A DNA stretch of 64,000 nucleotides from Acytostelium subglobosum LB1 (lineage: Eukaryota > Evosea > Eumycetozoa > Acytosteliales > Acytosteliaceae), in assembly GCF_000787575.1 (NCBI RefSeq), contig NW_012236497.1, positions 1 to 64,000 of the forward strand, read 5' to 3'. The translations under genes and the position numbers were made by a program. Each line of letters opens with the position of its first letter. Position 1 is the stretch's first letter. Below the pieces are notes generated by a model that was given only the letters and a program-made list of their open reading frames with translations, was not told the DNA's origin and did not search any database. This document shows, in pieces, positions 34,162-45,144 of the stretch.

Positions 34162-35327
34162 TTATCTATTGTAGCACTTGTGACACCAGTTGAGTATTGT
34201 AGTAGGATCGCTAGAATACTTGTTGAACGCGTTTTTGATTGTGTCGAGGAAGGATGCAGTTCTGTTCTTATCTCGGCACTCTCTCTTCATCATCGCGAAC
34301 AACAGTTCGATGATGTTGAGCTCAGGGCTATAGGTTGGCAAGAACACCAACTTGACATTGATCAAATCAAGCATCTCCTGGATGAGAGGGAGGCGGTCCC
34401 TCTGTGTGTGGATACTGGCATTGTCGAGCACGATGTAGGTATTGGGTCGGATGTAGTCAGCCTCCATGGCATTGATGATGAATGAGCAGAAGGTGATGCT
34501 GTTGTTGGTGTCACCCTCAGTATGGTCCTTCATCCTCGCGTAGGATCCGTGGTGGATTGAGATCATGGCCATCAACGAGAAGGACTCCCTGAAGGACTCT
34601 CTGTTGACGCGAATGGGTTGCACTCTGCCTCTAGGGGCCAACAGCTTTCTCTTCCAACACTCTATTATTCGACATTGAACAAACATATTAGCGACAGCAT
34701 AATAGTGCAGTGTTTGTTTGAGTTGTAAGACTTACTCTTGGACTCAAAGGTAGATTCATCAAGCCAGTAAACAGAATCAAGATCGACTTGGCTGATCCAA
34801 TGACAGAAGTAGACATATCTCTCTAGGTTCTCCAAGGTGAACTTCTGATGCTGGACTGTGATTGGCACCTTCCACGAGAACATCAGGTGTTCTGAGATGA
34901 CGTTTCGTATGTATGATCTGCTGAACTGGATGTCCTCGACCTGAGTGTTGACATGGTCAACTATCTCTTTGAGACTCTCTGGTTGCGCCTCGAGTATGTA
35001 TCTATGGAGGAAATCCTTCAGCTGCTCAAACCTGACATCATCAAGCAGAGAGTATCGTTTTCCACCATGAAGAAGAGGATGATACGTTCCTTGAGCACTC
35101 AATTTCTTGCGGTGATAGTAGATCGACGACTTTGACTGGCGAGTGAGTGATGGGTTGACTTGTATAATATTATTCTGAATAGTGAATGCTGCGGCAACTC
35201 CATGTGTGTTTGAGTAAAGTGCTGTAAGCAACTTTGATCGTAGTCTCTGAAGATAATGATGGTGTCCACTTCGAGAGCCTTTGAACTGCTTTCTCATTCT
35301 AGTCCTCTCTATTCTTTGTCTATCCAT
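34162..35327 (-). CDS. DDE transposase, IS630-Tc1-mariner superfamily
   Basis: Two minus-strand exons, 35327-34736 and 34661-34162, joined in phase (363 residues). The first 155 residues are basic and helical, fitting the DNA-binding helix-turn-helix part (SKLLTALYSNTHGVAAAF; QLKDFLHRYILE). The catalytic triad is D190 in YWLDEST, D277 in IVLDNASIH and E316 in SPELNIIELL. By my count 38 residues separate the second Asp and the Glu, against 34 in classic Tc1. The intron sits between the first and second Asp, inside the catalytic core. No breaks are seen, so the gene could be functional. The stop lies about 130 bases inside the left repeat. Confidence 0.9.
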
Positions 35328-35533
35328 GTCTTGTGTGTGTTAGTAAATGTTGTTGTGAATCAAATGATTCTCAACTGGCACATCAACAGTGCAACCAAAG
35401 ATCAAATTTCGGCGCCAAAATTTAAAATATCCTACGAGCAGTTCAGAGACGTCCTCATCACAAAACATTCTCTTCATTGTGATCACCTGACATTTACACA
35501 GTATACATATAAACAATATACAGATAGACAACG
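35328..35533. promoter_or_regulatory. Shared start region of the two transposon genes
   Basis: The 206 bases between the two divergent start codons must hold both promoters. A TATA-like ATACATATAAAC lies near 35502-35513, upstream of the plus-strand gene. No other element can be assigned from sequence alone. Confidence 0.4.
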
Positions 35534-36325
35534 ATGTCAAATAAAGAATACGCACCAAAGTACAACCATGATCTCTACAAGGACTATAGAACTAAGCTCG
35601 ATGGGCTCTTTCCCAATGACGAAAAAGGCAGTGTAGAGTATATAAACGAGGCCATTAGGAAAATTGACGAGGCGGTAGGAATATACTCTTGTGGTGTATG
35701 CCATCAACCAGGCAGATGCCGCAATTGTACCAACACTTGTGTAGATTGGTTTTGCTGCTTGCACAAGTCACATGGCCCGATTCTTAGAATGTTCTTGACC
35801 AAATACAAGGCCGATTTGTTAAAGGCACTCCGACCCGAATTGGACAAGATAAGAGCGGATGTAGGCGATCTTGGGCAGCTCAAGGCAAGCACCATTGTCA
35901 ATCACAGCCACTTCCAGATGGCCAAGACGGTCTTAAATGACAAGTAAGTATGTATGATTGACCTTGGACTTTGACACTTTAACTGACATGGTGGTCACAG
36001 ATCACAGATGATTGTTCTCGACACTCGAAAAGCACCAATCAGTCTCGATGAGGAGCCCGCTCGTCCTGTCAAGAGAGCCAGAAAAGAAGGGCCCCTCGAT
36101 CTCAATCAGTCAGACTACACCACTGAGGAGCTGAGTTTCCACAAACTCCAGGAGGTTGTGGAGTATTATGAGCACATCGCGCAAATAATGCGCTTCCACA
36201 TCGAGGAGCATCGCATCGGACTGACACGGCTTGACACGTACCTCCAGATGCTCCAGAGACAAGAGCTTGCTCCCTACATCGGAAAGACTCCAGTGATACA
36301 TCCAAATCGGACGAATAAACAATGA
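35534..36325 (+). CDS. Second transposon gene: Cys-rich protein of unknown family
   Basis: Two exons, 35534-35943 and 36001-36325, in phase (donor GTAAGT, acceptor CACAG; 244 residues). Residues 53-80 hold a tight Cys/His cluster: C53-x2-C56-x5-C62-x2-C65-x3-C69-x4-C74-C75-x-H77-x2-H80, likely one or two zinc sites. A basic patch KRARK near 160 could be a nuclear signal. The C-terminal half is helical and charged (LQEVVEYYEHIAQIMRF, then LTRLDTYLQMLQRQEL), suggesting oligomerisation. It has no DDE core and no helix-turn-helix that I can see. Lying inside the inverted repeats and divergent from the transposase, it is probably part of the element: an accessory DNA-binding or regulatory protein, or a captured host gene. 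No known family is recognised. Confidence 0.8.
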
Positions 36326-36394
36326 GCAAGTGTATTTGCCAATTACTATTATCTGTACAAGCTACCTGACTGACTGCATGATGCTGTGTTTTGC

Positions 36395-36474
36395 AGTGAA
36401 TTCCAAATTAATTATGAAAATTCCAAATAATCGAAATGAATTGAATTACCCAACGACTTGAACTAACTGGACAA
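36395..36474 (-). repeat. Right terminal inverted repeat of the transposon
   Basis: Reads inward from CTTGAACTAACTGGACAA at its outer end; mirror of the left repeat. The joined flanks without the element would give an uninterrupted AT-rich intergenic site with a single TA. Confidence 0.9.
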
Positions 36475-36557
36475 TATTGATATACAGATAAAACACACAG
36501 ATATATTTATATTATAAGCGTATATAACAACAAATAATACACAAACAATAACATAGA

Positions 36558-39500
36558 ATGAAGGAGGAGTTTGCCAAGTTCTTATTATCCAAAGGATACT
36601 ACCTGACTGCCTTGGAGTTCTATCAGGAGATGCTTGAGGATGATGGTACAGAGATACAAGAGTTGGTCGATCACTTCAAATCTGTAATGTCAATGCCCTC
36701 TACACAGGACCCAATAAGAGTTATTAAAGGTAAGGTATCATAATGCATGTTGTTGTTGTTGATAGTCATGATGTTAATATTGATAATCAAACATAGAGAG
36801 AAAGAAACAACAACAAACATCATCACCTCCTCAACCAGAGAGTGAAGCGATTAGGAGTAGGGATGACAGGATATCATTGTTGGAGTATGAGTTGAGACAG
36901 TCAAGGGATGATATAAAGGAGTTAAAGGATCAGATCAAGAGGAGTAAGCAGACTCCTGTCATATCGGCCAGTGACGTCAAGGTGATAAGTGCTCCATCAT
37001 CGTCACCAAAGGAGATGGGTGGTGCTGTTCAGTCGGTCGATCAAGTCTCCAAGGACAAGATCAAACCACACGAGAGGAAGATACTAAACTATCTGTTTAG
37101 GAGGTACCTCACGACAAACAGCTATCCATTGACATCGGTTACATTCTCTGAAGAGGTAAGAATTCATGTCTTCAATTCAGATGTATAGAGACATGTCTAA
37201 CATCTACGACTACTACTATTCAGAGTCAGGACAATGCTAGGAACTGGTCAGACCTACAGATGAATCAGGCAGAGCCTCCATCTCTTTTGACCATCTATAG
37301 ATACTTCTTTGAGAATGGTGACTCTGGAGTACAGGGCGTACTCACAAAGACAATGGGTGAGATCACAAAGCTCAAGAAGGAGATTAGCGACAGTGAGGTA
37401 CATTGGAGACAGTTGCAAAAGGAACGTGATGATCTGGCACAAAAGAACAAGGACTATGAGAATATCATTGATCATCTCAAGAAGAATCAACTTTCATCCT
37501 CCACTCTTGCCTCTACAAGCTTGTCAACTACCACCTCGACAACAACTTCTACAACAACCCCAGCCACAATCACTCAGGCACAGAAACAACAACAACAACA
37601 AAAGACAACAACATCAACAGATGATAATCTATCTACGATGCGAATCACCTATCGAGCCCTGGTGGAGAAGCGTAGACAGACAGTGGCCTTCCAGATTGTC
37701 TCTAATGATGATGAGTCAGAGGCTAGCATGCGAATTGCAGAGGAGGTGGAGAAGTTGCGTTCACACGGCTCTGATCAACTCAACAAGATGGTGTCAGTCA
37801 TTGCCAGTTCCCTGCCACACATCCTGCCAGGTGTTTTGCTCAACAAGCGTGAGGAACTGATACCACTGATCCTCATTGTCATCTCTAACCATCCAGAGGA
37901 GACCACTCGTTTCTCCCTCACCAAGCTCCTGTTCAATCTAATCAAGAAGCCCAACGAGTTCCAGCGTCACGCCATCATGAAGGGCTGCATGGCATTGGCC
38001 TCCATCATTGGACCACAGCGCACAGAGACCGAGATTCTCAGTCAGTGTTGGGAGCAGCTGAGTGAGAAGCACCCAGAGCGTAGAGTGCTCGTGGCTGACT
38101 CTTGTGGTTGTCTGGCACAGTTTGCCAGCACAGACCTGCGACTGTCGTTGATTCTTTCAATCCTTCAACAGCTGGGTCAGGACAAGAGTCCCTTGGTGCG
38201 TGTTGCCGTCACCAAGAACTTCTCGTTGCTCATCAACTTTTTCGACTCCACCGACAAGTACAACCAAGTGGAGGAGTCCTTCAAGGCATTGCTCTATGAC
38301 GCTGAGCCCGAAGTGTCCACTGCCACCAGGACTCATTTCCTACCATCACTTGCCAACTGGACCGATCTCCTCGAGGCATTGAATCCAAAGCTTACAACAA
38401 TGTTACTGTCAGAGATGTACACTACTCTACATGTATGTATATTTATAACGTTCCAACAGGTCATACCATTGGACATAGAGCTAATACATCAAATTTCTTT
38501 CAGAAATATGCCAATCAAAAGGAAGAGTTTAAGATTCCAGAGCAAGATGTTATCAAGATTCAGCATTTAGTGGCTTGCTTCATTGATATTATTCCAAGGA
38601 TACACCAATCAATGATATCATCATCACCTCTTATAACTGTATGTCTAAAGAAATGAATATGATTGTATAACGTTGTACTAATCAGATTAATAATAATAGG
38701 AAAAGGATGCCAAGATCATAGAGGCAGAGTATGACAGACAAGAAGCACTCTATCAATATCAATTGAATGAGACCAGACTAAAGCAGATACATTCCACTGG
38801 TAGTGATGTCAACAACAACAACAAAAACTCAACCACTGCTGCTACCAATGCTGTGGATCCTGCTGCAGCATCATCATCATCTTCATCCTCAACAACATTG
38901 TCATCAATCACAAACTCAATTCGAATGTCTATACTTGGCAAACAAGAGGTTGCCAAACTACATGCTCAGTTTGATCAATATCTACTGTCATTGGTCTCCA
39001 ACGATATGTCATCGTCCAAGTGGCCAGCATTAGAGTGGCTATGCACAGAGTTTATCACCAAGTTGCTCAGCATCATCTATTGCATACCACTGAGGAACTC
39101 CCGACTGGTCACATCATTCTCCAAGGCACTCAACACTCTATGCACAGAGTTTGGACATGTGTTTACAAAGAGGATCATCAACAATGCATTCCACAAGGAG
39201 CTCCAAAAGGATAACAGAGCCAGTATGTACATCCATACTTTGCTATTATGGACTGCGCTAACATTCACTTTACAAACAGCACAACCAAAGAAGTATAGAC
39301 TTTTACCATTCTTTACAGCAGGTGTACTGACATCGTTAGAGTCAGCAGAGTTGAACACCTTTTTGAGCGATATCATTGTTCAAATCTCAATCGAGGAGAG
39401 AGGATGGGATCATAGTCACATTCCATCGCTGGTCAAGTGTATAGAGTTACTGTGTGGCAATGACATTGACAAGAAGAAGGAGATTGGTGATGTACTATCA

Positions 39501-40355
39501 AACTTGACATCAAACCCATCCAATCAAGTTAGATCATGTATTCTTAACCTTTATAAGGTCATTGTAAGTCAAAACTTTAATAACAAACACCGCTTCAACC
39601 TACATATACTAATTACAATATATATATGTATAGATGCCAGTGTTCAATGCACAACAGATTGCCAACTCGATTGTACCATCAATGATCACAATGAGTACTG
39701 ATCCAGATCGTCCAGTACGTATTGTTTGCATTGGTGCACTATCGATTGCATTGGCCCAGATCAACGATGATTCAATCCTGGAAAAGATTGCCATTGCATT
39801 CGAAAGGATATTGGATGACAAGAATCATATGATCGAAGTGGAGTTTGTCCAATCCATTTCAAAGGTGATCCCAACTGCAAAGCCAAGATATAGAGACTCT
39901 TGTATGTACATTTACTAGTTTATGAATATCAATTATAATACTAACCATACCAACATCAAAATCATATAGTTATTCTCCCAAAGATTGTAGAGTTTGTAAG
40001 AAGAAACAGCAATAATCCTTCGAATGAGAACAGGAAGGAGATGTCACAGTGTCTGTTTGATGCTCTGAGAGCATTCATGTCAGTGTCCAATCTGGCAAAG
40101 GACTTGATCCAGGAGCAGATTCTACCAGCACTCAAATCGTTGCAGAATGATTCTCCGCTGCACGACCCCTCATTCAAATCCATGGTGGTATCGATGATTA
40201 ACGATGTGGAGACATTGATCAAGGATGACATTAGAAATCAAACCAAGAGGAACACTGCAAAGCCTGCTGCCACCACCACAACTTCCACCAATCCACTGGA
40301 CAAGATGTCAAATCTTACAAACTGGGCATGGAAGAAGGATCCATCAACTAAATGA
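36558..40355 (+). CDS. RELCH homologue (LisH, coiled coil, HEAT repeats)
   Basis: Seven exons in phase: 36558-36729, 36797-37155, 37224-38432, 38504-38638, 38700-39563, 39634-39901, 39970-40355 (1130 residues). A LisH motif opens the protein (FLLSKGYYLTALEFYQEML). A coiled coil follows, then the RELCH mark KPHERKILNYLFRRYL and SYPLTSVTFSEE, PPSLLTIYRYF, a second coiled coil, and from about residue 330 to the end HEAT repeats (ILPGVLLNKREELIPLIL; KSPLVRVAVTKNFSLLI). RELCH binds Rab11 and moves cholesterol from recycling endosomes to the trans-Golgi in animals; that role here is inferred. Thr/Gln and Ser/Thr runs interrupt the linkers. The transposon ends 84 bases before its ATG, inside what must be its promoter. 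Confidence 0.88.
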
Positions 40356-40471
40356 TGATCTATCTGCCAACCATACATAATAATAATAATCCAAAGTATA
40401 ATAATACCATTCAATCATATATGATTATAATCATACTCCAATGGTTTGATTGTAGGGTATATAAGATTCCT

Positions 40472-41870
40472 TTACTCTTCAGAATCATATTCACTCTGCT
40501 TAACCTTGACAGCCAAGAATAGATGTACTCTCCTATTGAATACACGTTCCAGATCCTTTTTAGCCTCGAGATAGATTGACTTGATGGTGACACCATCCTT
40601 CCCCAGGATTGTAGACTTGTGAGAGTTCTTCTTGACGATGAGATCCTGATCGATTCTCAAATCACCATTGTTGAACTTTGTCCATCCAATAGTGTTCTGA
40701 GTCACCTCATAAGGTATCTCCTGTCTCAACTTTTCATACATCTTTTCTTTGATTATCTCTGATGCTCTGAATATATCTGTTTGATCGGTTTTCTACAAAA
40801 GTATTGGATGTAAGTAAGTTTAAATGGTCGCGATCACTACGCAGTGAAGTATATAATATTACACAACACATACCAACTCATCATTAAACTCCCATTTCCC
40901 ATCCATTGCTTTGGTCAATAGGAAATCGGTTAGAGTGTTGACATGGATACCATTGGTGGCCGACGTCAAAAAGGTGTCACTAAAGATATTGCTCTCGTTC
41001 AACTTTGATATCATTTCCAGTAGGTCCTCACGTTCAGTGACCAGATCCACTTTGTTGATCACCAATATGAACTCCTTGGTGGCACTCTGTTGATTGTAAT
41101 CCTTCATCTCCTTTAACAACTCGATCATCTGTCTCTCCAACTGTACAAGAATATGATTGGTGTCTCCTTGATTATCGTGTGAGGCATCGACCACCAACAA
41201 CACGAGATCAGACTCTTTTACGACGCTCCATGCCAGATTGACAAACTCTCTGATCTTTGACTTTCGCTCAAAGTGCTGCATGATACCAGGTGTGTCGTGA
41301 AACACAATCTGTGTCTTGTCCTTTGTAAAGATGCCAATGATATCGTCTCTTGTAGTATGCTCACGACTTGACACTGCACACACCTTCTCACCAACAATCG
41401 TGTTGACCAATGATGACTTGCCAGCATTCGGTGCTCCAATCACTGCAACATTCAATCTCTTTTGTCCCTCCATTGATGGTGGTTCCTTCATTGTAAGGTC
41501 TACCTCTGCATAGTCTATTGAATTATGATGGTGGTGATGCATTAGAGTAGTGTATTACAGAACATGTTGCACCTCTAGACATACCAGGTGGTGTAATATT
41601 ATAGTTCCTAACAGATCTTTTATACTTTGGAGGGTTCTGTATCTGTGCTCTCTCCTTTAGCAACTGTTGTTGATACTCTAACTCCTCAAGCATGTGTCTC
41701 TTTGGATCAGTGTTTGGTGTGTACTTCTTCATGATGACCATCATCGATCTGCTTGGTATATACATTGCATTGTTGCTGTTGGACGCTGTCACCAACATCG
41801 TACTACTCGATGATGGTCCTCTTGTTGACCACCATAATAGTGCTCTATTACATTTAGATAACATATTCAT
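40472..41870 (-). CDS. Mitochondrial Era-like GTPase (ERAL1)
   Basis: Three minus-strand exons in phase: 41870-41585, 41514-40874, 40792-40472 (415 residues). The N-terminus is a plausible presequence (MNMLSKCNRALLWWSTRG). GTPase motifs: GAPNAGKSS (G1), a Thr in EHTTRDD (G2), DTPG (G3), NKVD (G4), TSATNG (G5). A KH domain follows (EEIP-like RQEIPYEV, then STILGKDGVTIKSI). Era binds the 3' end of small-subunit rRNA and helps ribosome assembly; the leader suggests mitoribosomes. The KH loop is GKDG, against GxxG in the family, so the key glycines are kept. Convergent with RELCH, 116 bases apart. Confidence 0.9.
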
Positions 41871-42814
41871 TGCTTGAGATGTTTAAAGAATGATTGAAAC
41901 TAAATAAACGAACGACAAAACTCTAAAAACTGTATTTGTGTGTTGTCCAAAATCAAGTGAGCTCAATCAAAGTTGACAGTGTGCTCTGGTGCTGTGTTAT
42001 TTATTTGTTACTGTTGTTGATGTTGGTGGGCCTTTAGAAGTATTATTGAGTACTCAATAATTTTCCAAGTGTCTAAACAATCTTGGAATATCATCAATCA
42101 TGAATATCAATGCTTAATCTTTATAGAATAGAGAATAGTAACCAGTTTGTTTCAAACAATTAGAACTCTTATCTGTAACACTCCCTAAATGATCATTTCC
42201 TGGTCATGTGATAGGCAAAGATAACAAGCATATGTGTTATGTGTGATAGAGTCATAATGATTGATTCAAGTTCAAATAAGTAGAACCAGTGTTCAACCAC
42301 TACTTTGTTCAATTTCATAGCTTGATGTCTTTGTCTATGGATGACGAACACAATGACCAGCACCATAAATTTGTTTTAAAATTTTAAGCCAACAACAGTA
42401 ATCAATCATCACAAAATTCCTAAAATGGAATGAAATGAAATTGCCGGCTCTAATCCACCCAAAGACAACAACAACATCCGAATCGTAACTGCACCAATCC
42501 TCTTCTCTCATAGACATATATCGATGAACCCGTACCACCCTCTCACATGTCTACCATAGCACACAATATAACAAATAATAATAATACTTACACATAGATA
42601 CATACATACAAATAAGTGTTAACTCACCAACTATTAATTAATTACTTACTTTTCACCCACACACACGCACCACAAACACACATTGCGATTGCAGCTTCAT
42701 CTTCAACTTCAACCACCATCGTGCAAACTTCACCATCTTATCTTATATCTCCCTTATTTCAACACGAATTATAACAACAACTAAACTATCTATCTATAGT
42801 AGTAGTAATAGAAA
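41871..42814. other. Intergenic, divergent promoter region
   Basis: No gene seen. It lies between the starts of the Era gene (minus) and the acyl-CoA oxidase gene (plus). It holds a perfect 20-base palindrome, ATTATTGAGTACTCAATAAT, at 42042-42061, CA-rich tracts near 42590-42690, and an AT-rich leader before 42815. Confidence 0.5.
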
Positions 42815-45144
42815 ATGGAACAAACAGAGACAAGAATAAGATCAATACTCAGTCATTTGACTCCAACCTCTTTGTTGGAGACCGTCAACACTAGTGCTGT
42901 TGCCGCTGCCGACACCAACCAAACTGCCGCTGCCGTCTCTGCTCCACCAATCATTGACAAGCAACGCACCCAGATTTCAAAGTGGGATAAGGATGAGTTC
43001 CGCGACTTCCTCGAGGTCAACGCTGCCTACAAGCCAGTCAGAGCCAAACTCAATGAGTTGTTGAGAGATCCCCTCTTTGCACCAGTCTACAACATGACAG
43101 TCGAGCAATGGAGAGAGTTGACTCTGCAAAGAGCAGTCAAGGTCATCAGATCAGGACTAATCTCTATCTCTGAGTTTAACAGGTAGGTTATAATTCACAG
43201 ATCAGAGTACAACAATGTTGTACTAACCAACCACTACTACCTATTGTAGGGACCCAATGAAATACTTGATCTCGATGGAGACCATTAATATGTCAGACTC
43301 TTCATTGTCTGTGAAGCTTGGAGTGCACTTTTCGTTGTTTGGAAACGCAGTTCTCAACCTTGGCACTGAGAAGCATCACCTCAAATACCTCAAGGACATT
43401 GATACCTGGAAGCTTCCAGGTTGTTTTGGTATGACCGAGTTGGGTCACGGTTCAAACGTGCAGGGTGTAGAGACCACTGCCACCTACGACAAGGATACCC
43501 AAGAGTTTATCATCAACACTCCATCAGACTCTGCACAAAAGTTCTGGATTGGTAATGCTGCTCGTATGTGTTTCATAAACAACAACAACAACAACAAAAA
43601 CAACAACGATCAATCTAACATCATCAATAATGTAATGTAGTGCATGGTCAAGCTTGTTCAGTATTTGCTCAACTCTATATTGGAGGAGTACACTATGGTG
43701 TACATGTATTTGTTGTTCCCATCCGTAATCCAGACGGTAGCATTGCCGAGAGTAAGTCATTCAAAAACTAAATAGTGTAGAGAATAGTATATCTAACCAA
43801 TCATTCTAATATTAGATGTAAGAATAATGGACAATGGTCACAAGTTGGGCCTTCAAGGTGTAGACAATGGTAGAATATGGTTCAACAACAAGAGAATCCC
43901 AAGGGATAATCTGTTGAATAAGTTTGGTGATGTTCAGCCCGATGGCACCTACGTCACCTCGATCCCAAGCAAGACCAAGCGATTCGGATCAATGGTTGCT
44001 CCATTGGTCGGAGGTAGAGTGCTCATTGCCTCGTCAGCCCTCTACGCAACAAAAATGGCTTTGATAATTGCCACACGTTTCGCCACCAACCGACGACAGT
44101 TTGGAAACAAGAACCAAGAGATACCAATCATCCAATACCTCACCCATCAACGTCGCCTCTTCCCCTTGATCGCTGCCACAGTTGCCTACAACTTCCCAAT
44201 CAACCACCTCAAGCTGATCTACTGTGAGCCAAACAAGACCGCTCAGAACGTCAAGGATGTCCACGTGTGGGCCTCTGGTATCAAGGCCGTCGTCACCTGG
44301 CACAAGACTCATACCCTGCAGACTGTACGTGAGTGCTGTGGAGGCCAGGGATTCAGTTCATTCAATCAGATCCCAGCTCTCAAGTCTGATCTCGAGATTG
44401 ATATGACCTACGAGGGAGACAATCACGTCCTCCTCCAACAGGTATCCAGATACCTCTTGGTAGAGCTCCAAAAGGGAAGATATAACGTAACTTTGTCAAA
44501 CCATGGTTCAAAGGTAAGTAGCACATGTATATATATTTTAATGTACATCATCATCATCTTATTAACAATATATCTATATATAATCTAATAGATTTACAAT
44601 GCCGACTTCCAATTGCACTGCCTCAAGTGGAAGGAGAGCCACTTGGTTCAGACTCTGTCCACCAAGATCATGACCGCTCTCGACCAAGGTAGAGGATTGG
44701 AGTACAGCTGGAATGATAACTTGGATCTGGTCACTGCCTTGGGTAAGGCACATATTGAGAGAATCACCCTTGAGACATTCCAGGCATCGATCAAGAAGGC
44801 CAGTCTCAACATCCAACCAGCATTGGAGCTCTGTAGAAACCTGTTCTTCTCAACAAAGGTTGTTGATGACCTTGGGTAAGTGACTACTACATCGACAACA
44901 TTCATTGACAATGAGTACGCTGACAACCCTCAACCTTTACAGATTCTACCTGTGCAATGATGGAATGACTCAAGAGACGGCAGTGAAGGTTCAGGAAAGC
45001 ATCAACCTCCTCTGTGGAGATATGCTACCACACGCTTTGGATCTGGTGAACTCATTCGATGTCCCAGAGCAATACATACATGCACCAATCGCCAAGGCCG
45101 ACTATATCCAAGAGTTTAGATATGGTCTTCAGAGGAAATATTGA
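42815..45144 (+). CDS. Peroxisomal acyl-CoA oxidase
   Basis: Six exons in phase: 42815-43182, 43250-43563, 43641-43751, 43816-44513, 44592-44875, 44943-45144 (658 residues). Family marks are CFGMTELGHGSNVQG (FAD-binding loop), the HGQACSVFAQL stretch, GLQGVDNGRIWF, NRRQFG, RECCGGQGF and TYEGDN, whose Glu is the catalytic base in acyl-CoA oxidases. It makes the first step of peroxisomal beta-oxidation: trans-2-enoyl-CoA plus hydrogen peroxide. Residues 7-15, RIRSILSHL, fit the PTS2 consensus exactly (R, I, five residues, H, L). The C-terminus is RKY, not an SKL-type PTS1, so import probably uses PEX7. Length matches the family. Confidence 0.93.

Larger units (their letters stand above)
33953..36474. 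mobile_element. Two-gene Tc1/mariner-class DNA transposon, apparently whole
   Basis: A 2,522-bp unit is bounded by inverted repeats of about 80 bp that share their outer 24 bases exactly and are roughly 90 percent alike overall. TA is present outside each end (33951-33952 and 36475-36476), the target duplication expected of the IS630-Tc1-mariner superfamily. Inside are two divergent genes with a shared 206-base start region (35328-35533). One is a DDE transposase on the minus strand (34162-35327), the other a Cys-rich protein gene on the plus strand (35534-36325). Each has one short spliceosomal intron and an intact frame. Standard Tc1/mariner elements are 1.3-2.4 kb with one gene, so the second gene is the odd feature. 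Its host neighbours are the ankyrin gene and RELCH; no host gene is interrupted. Confidence 0.88.
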
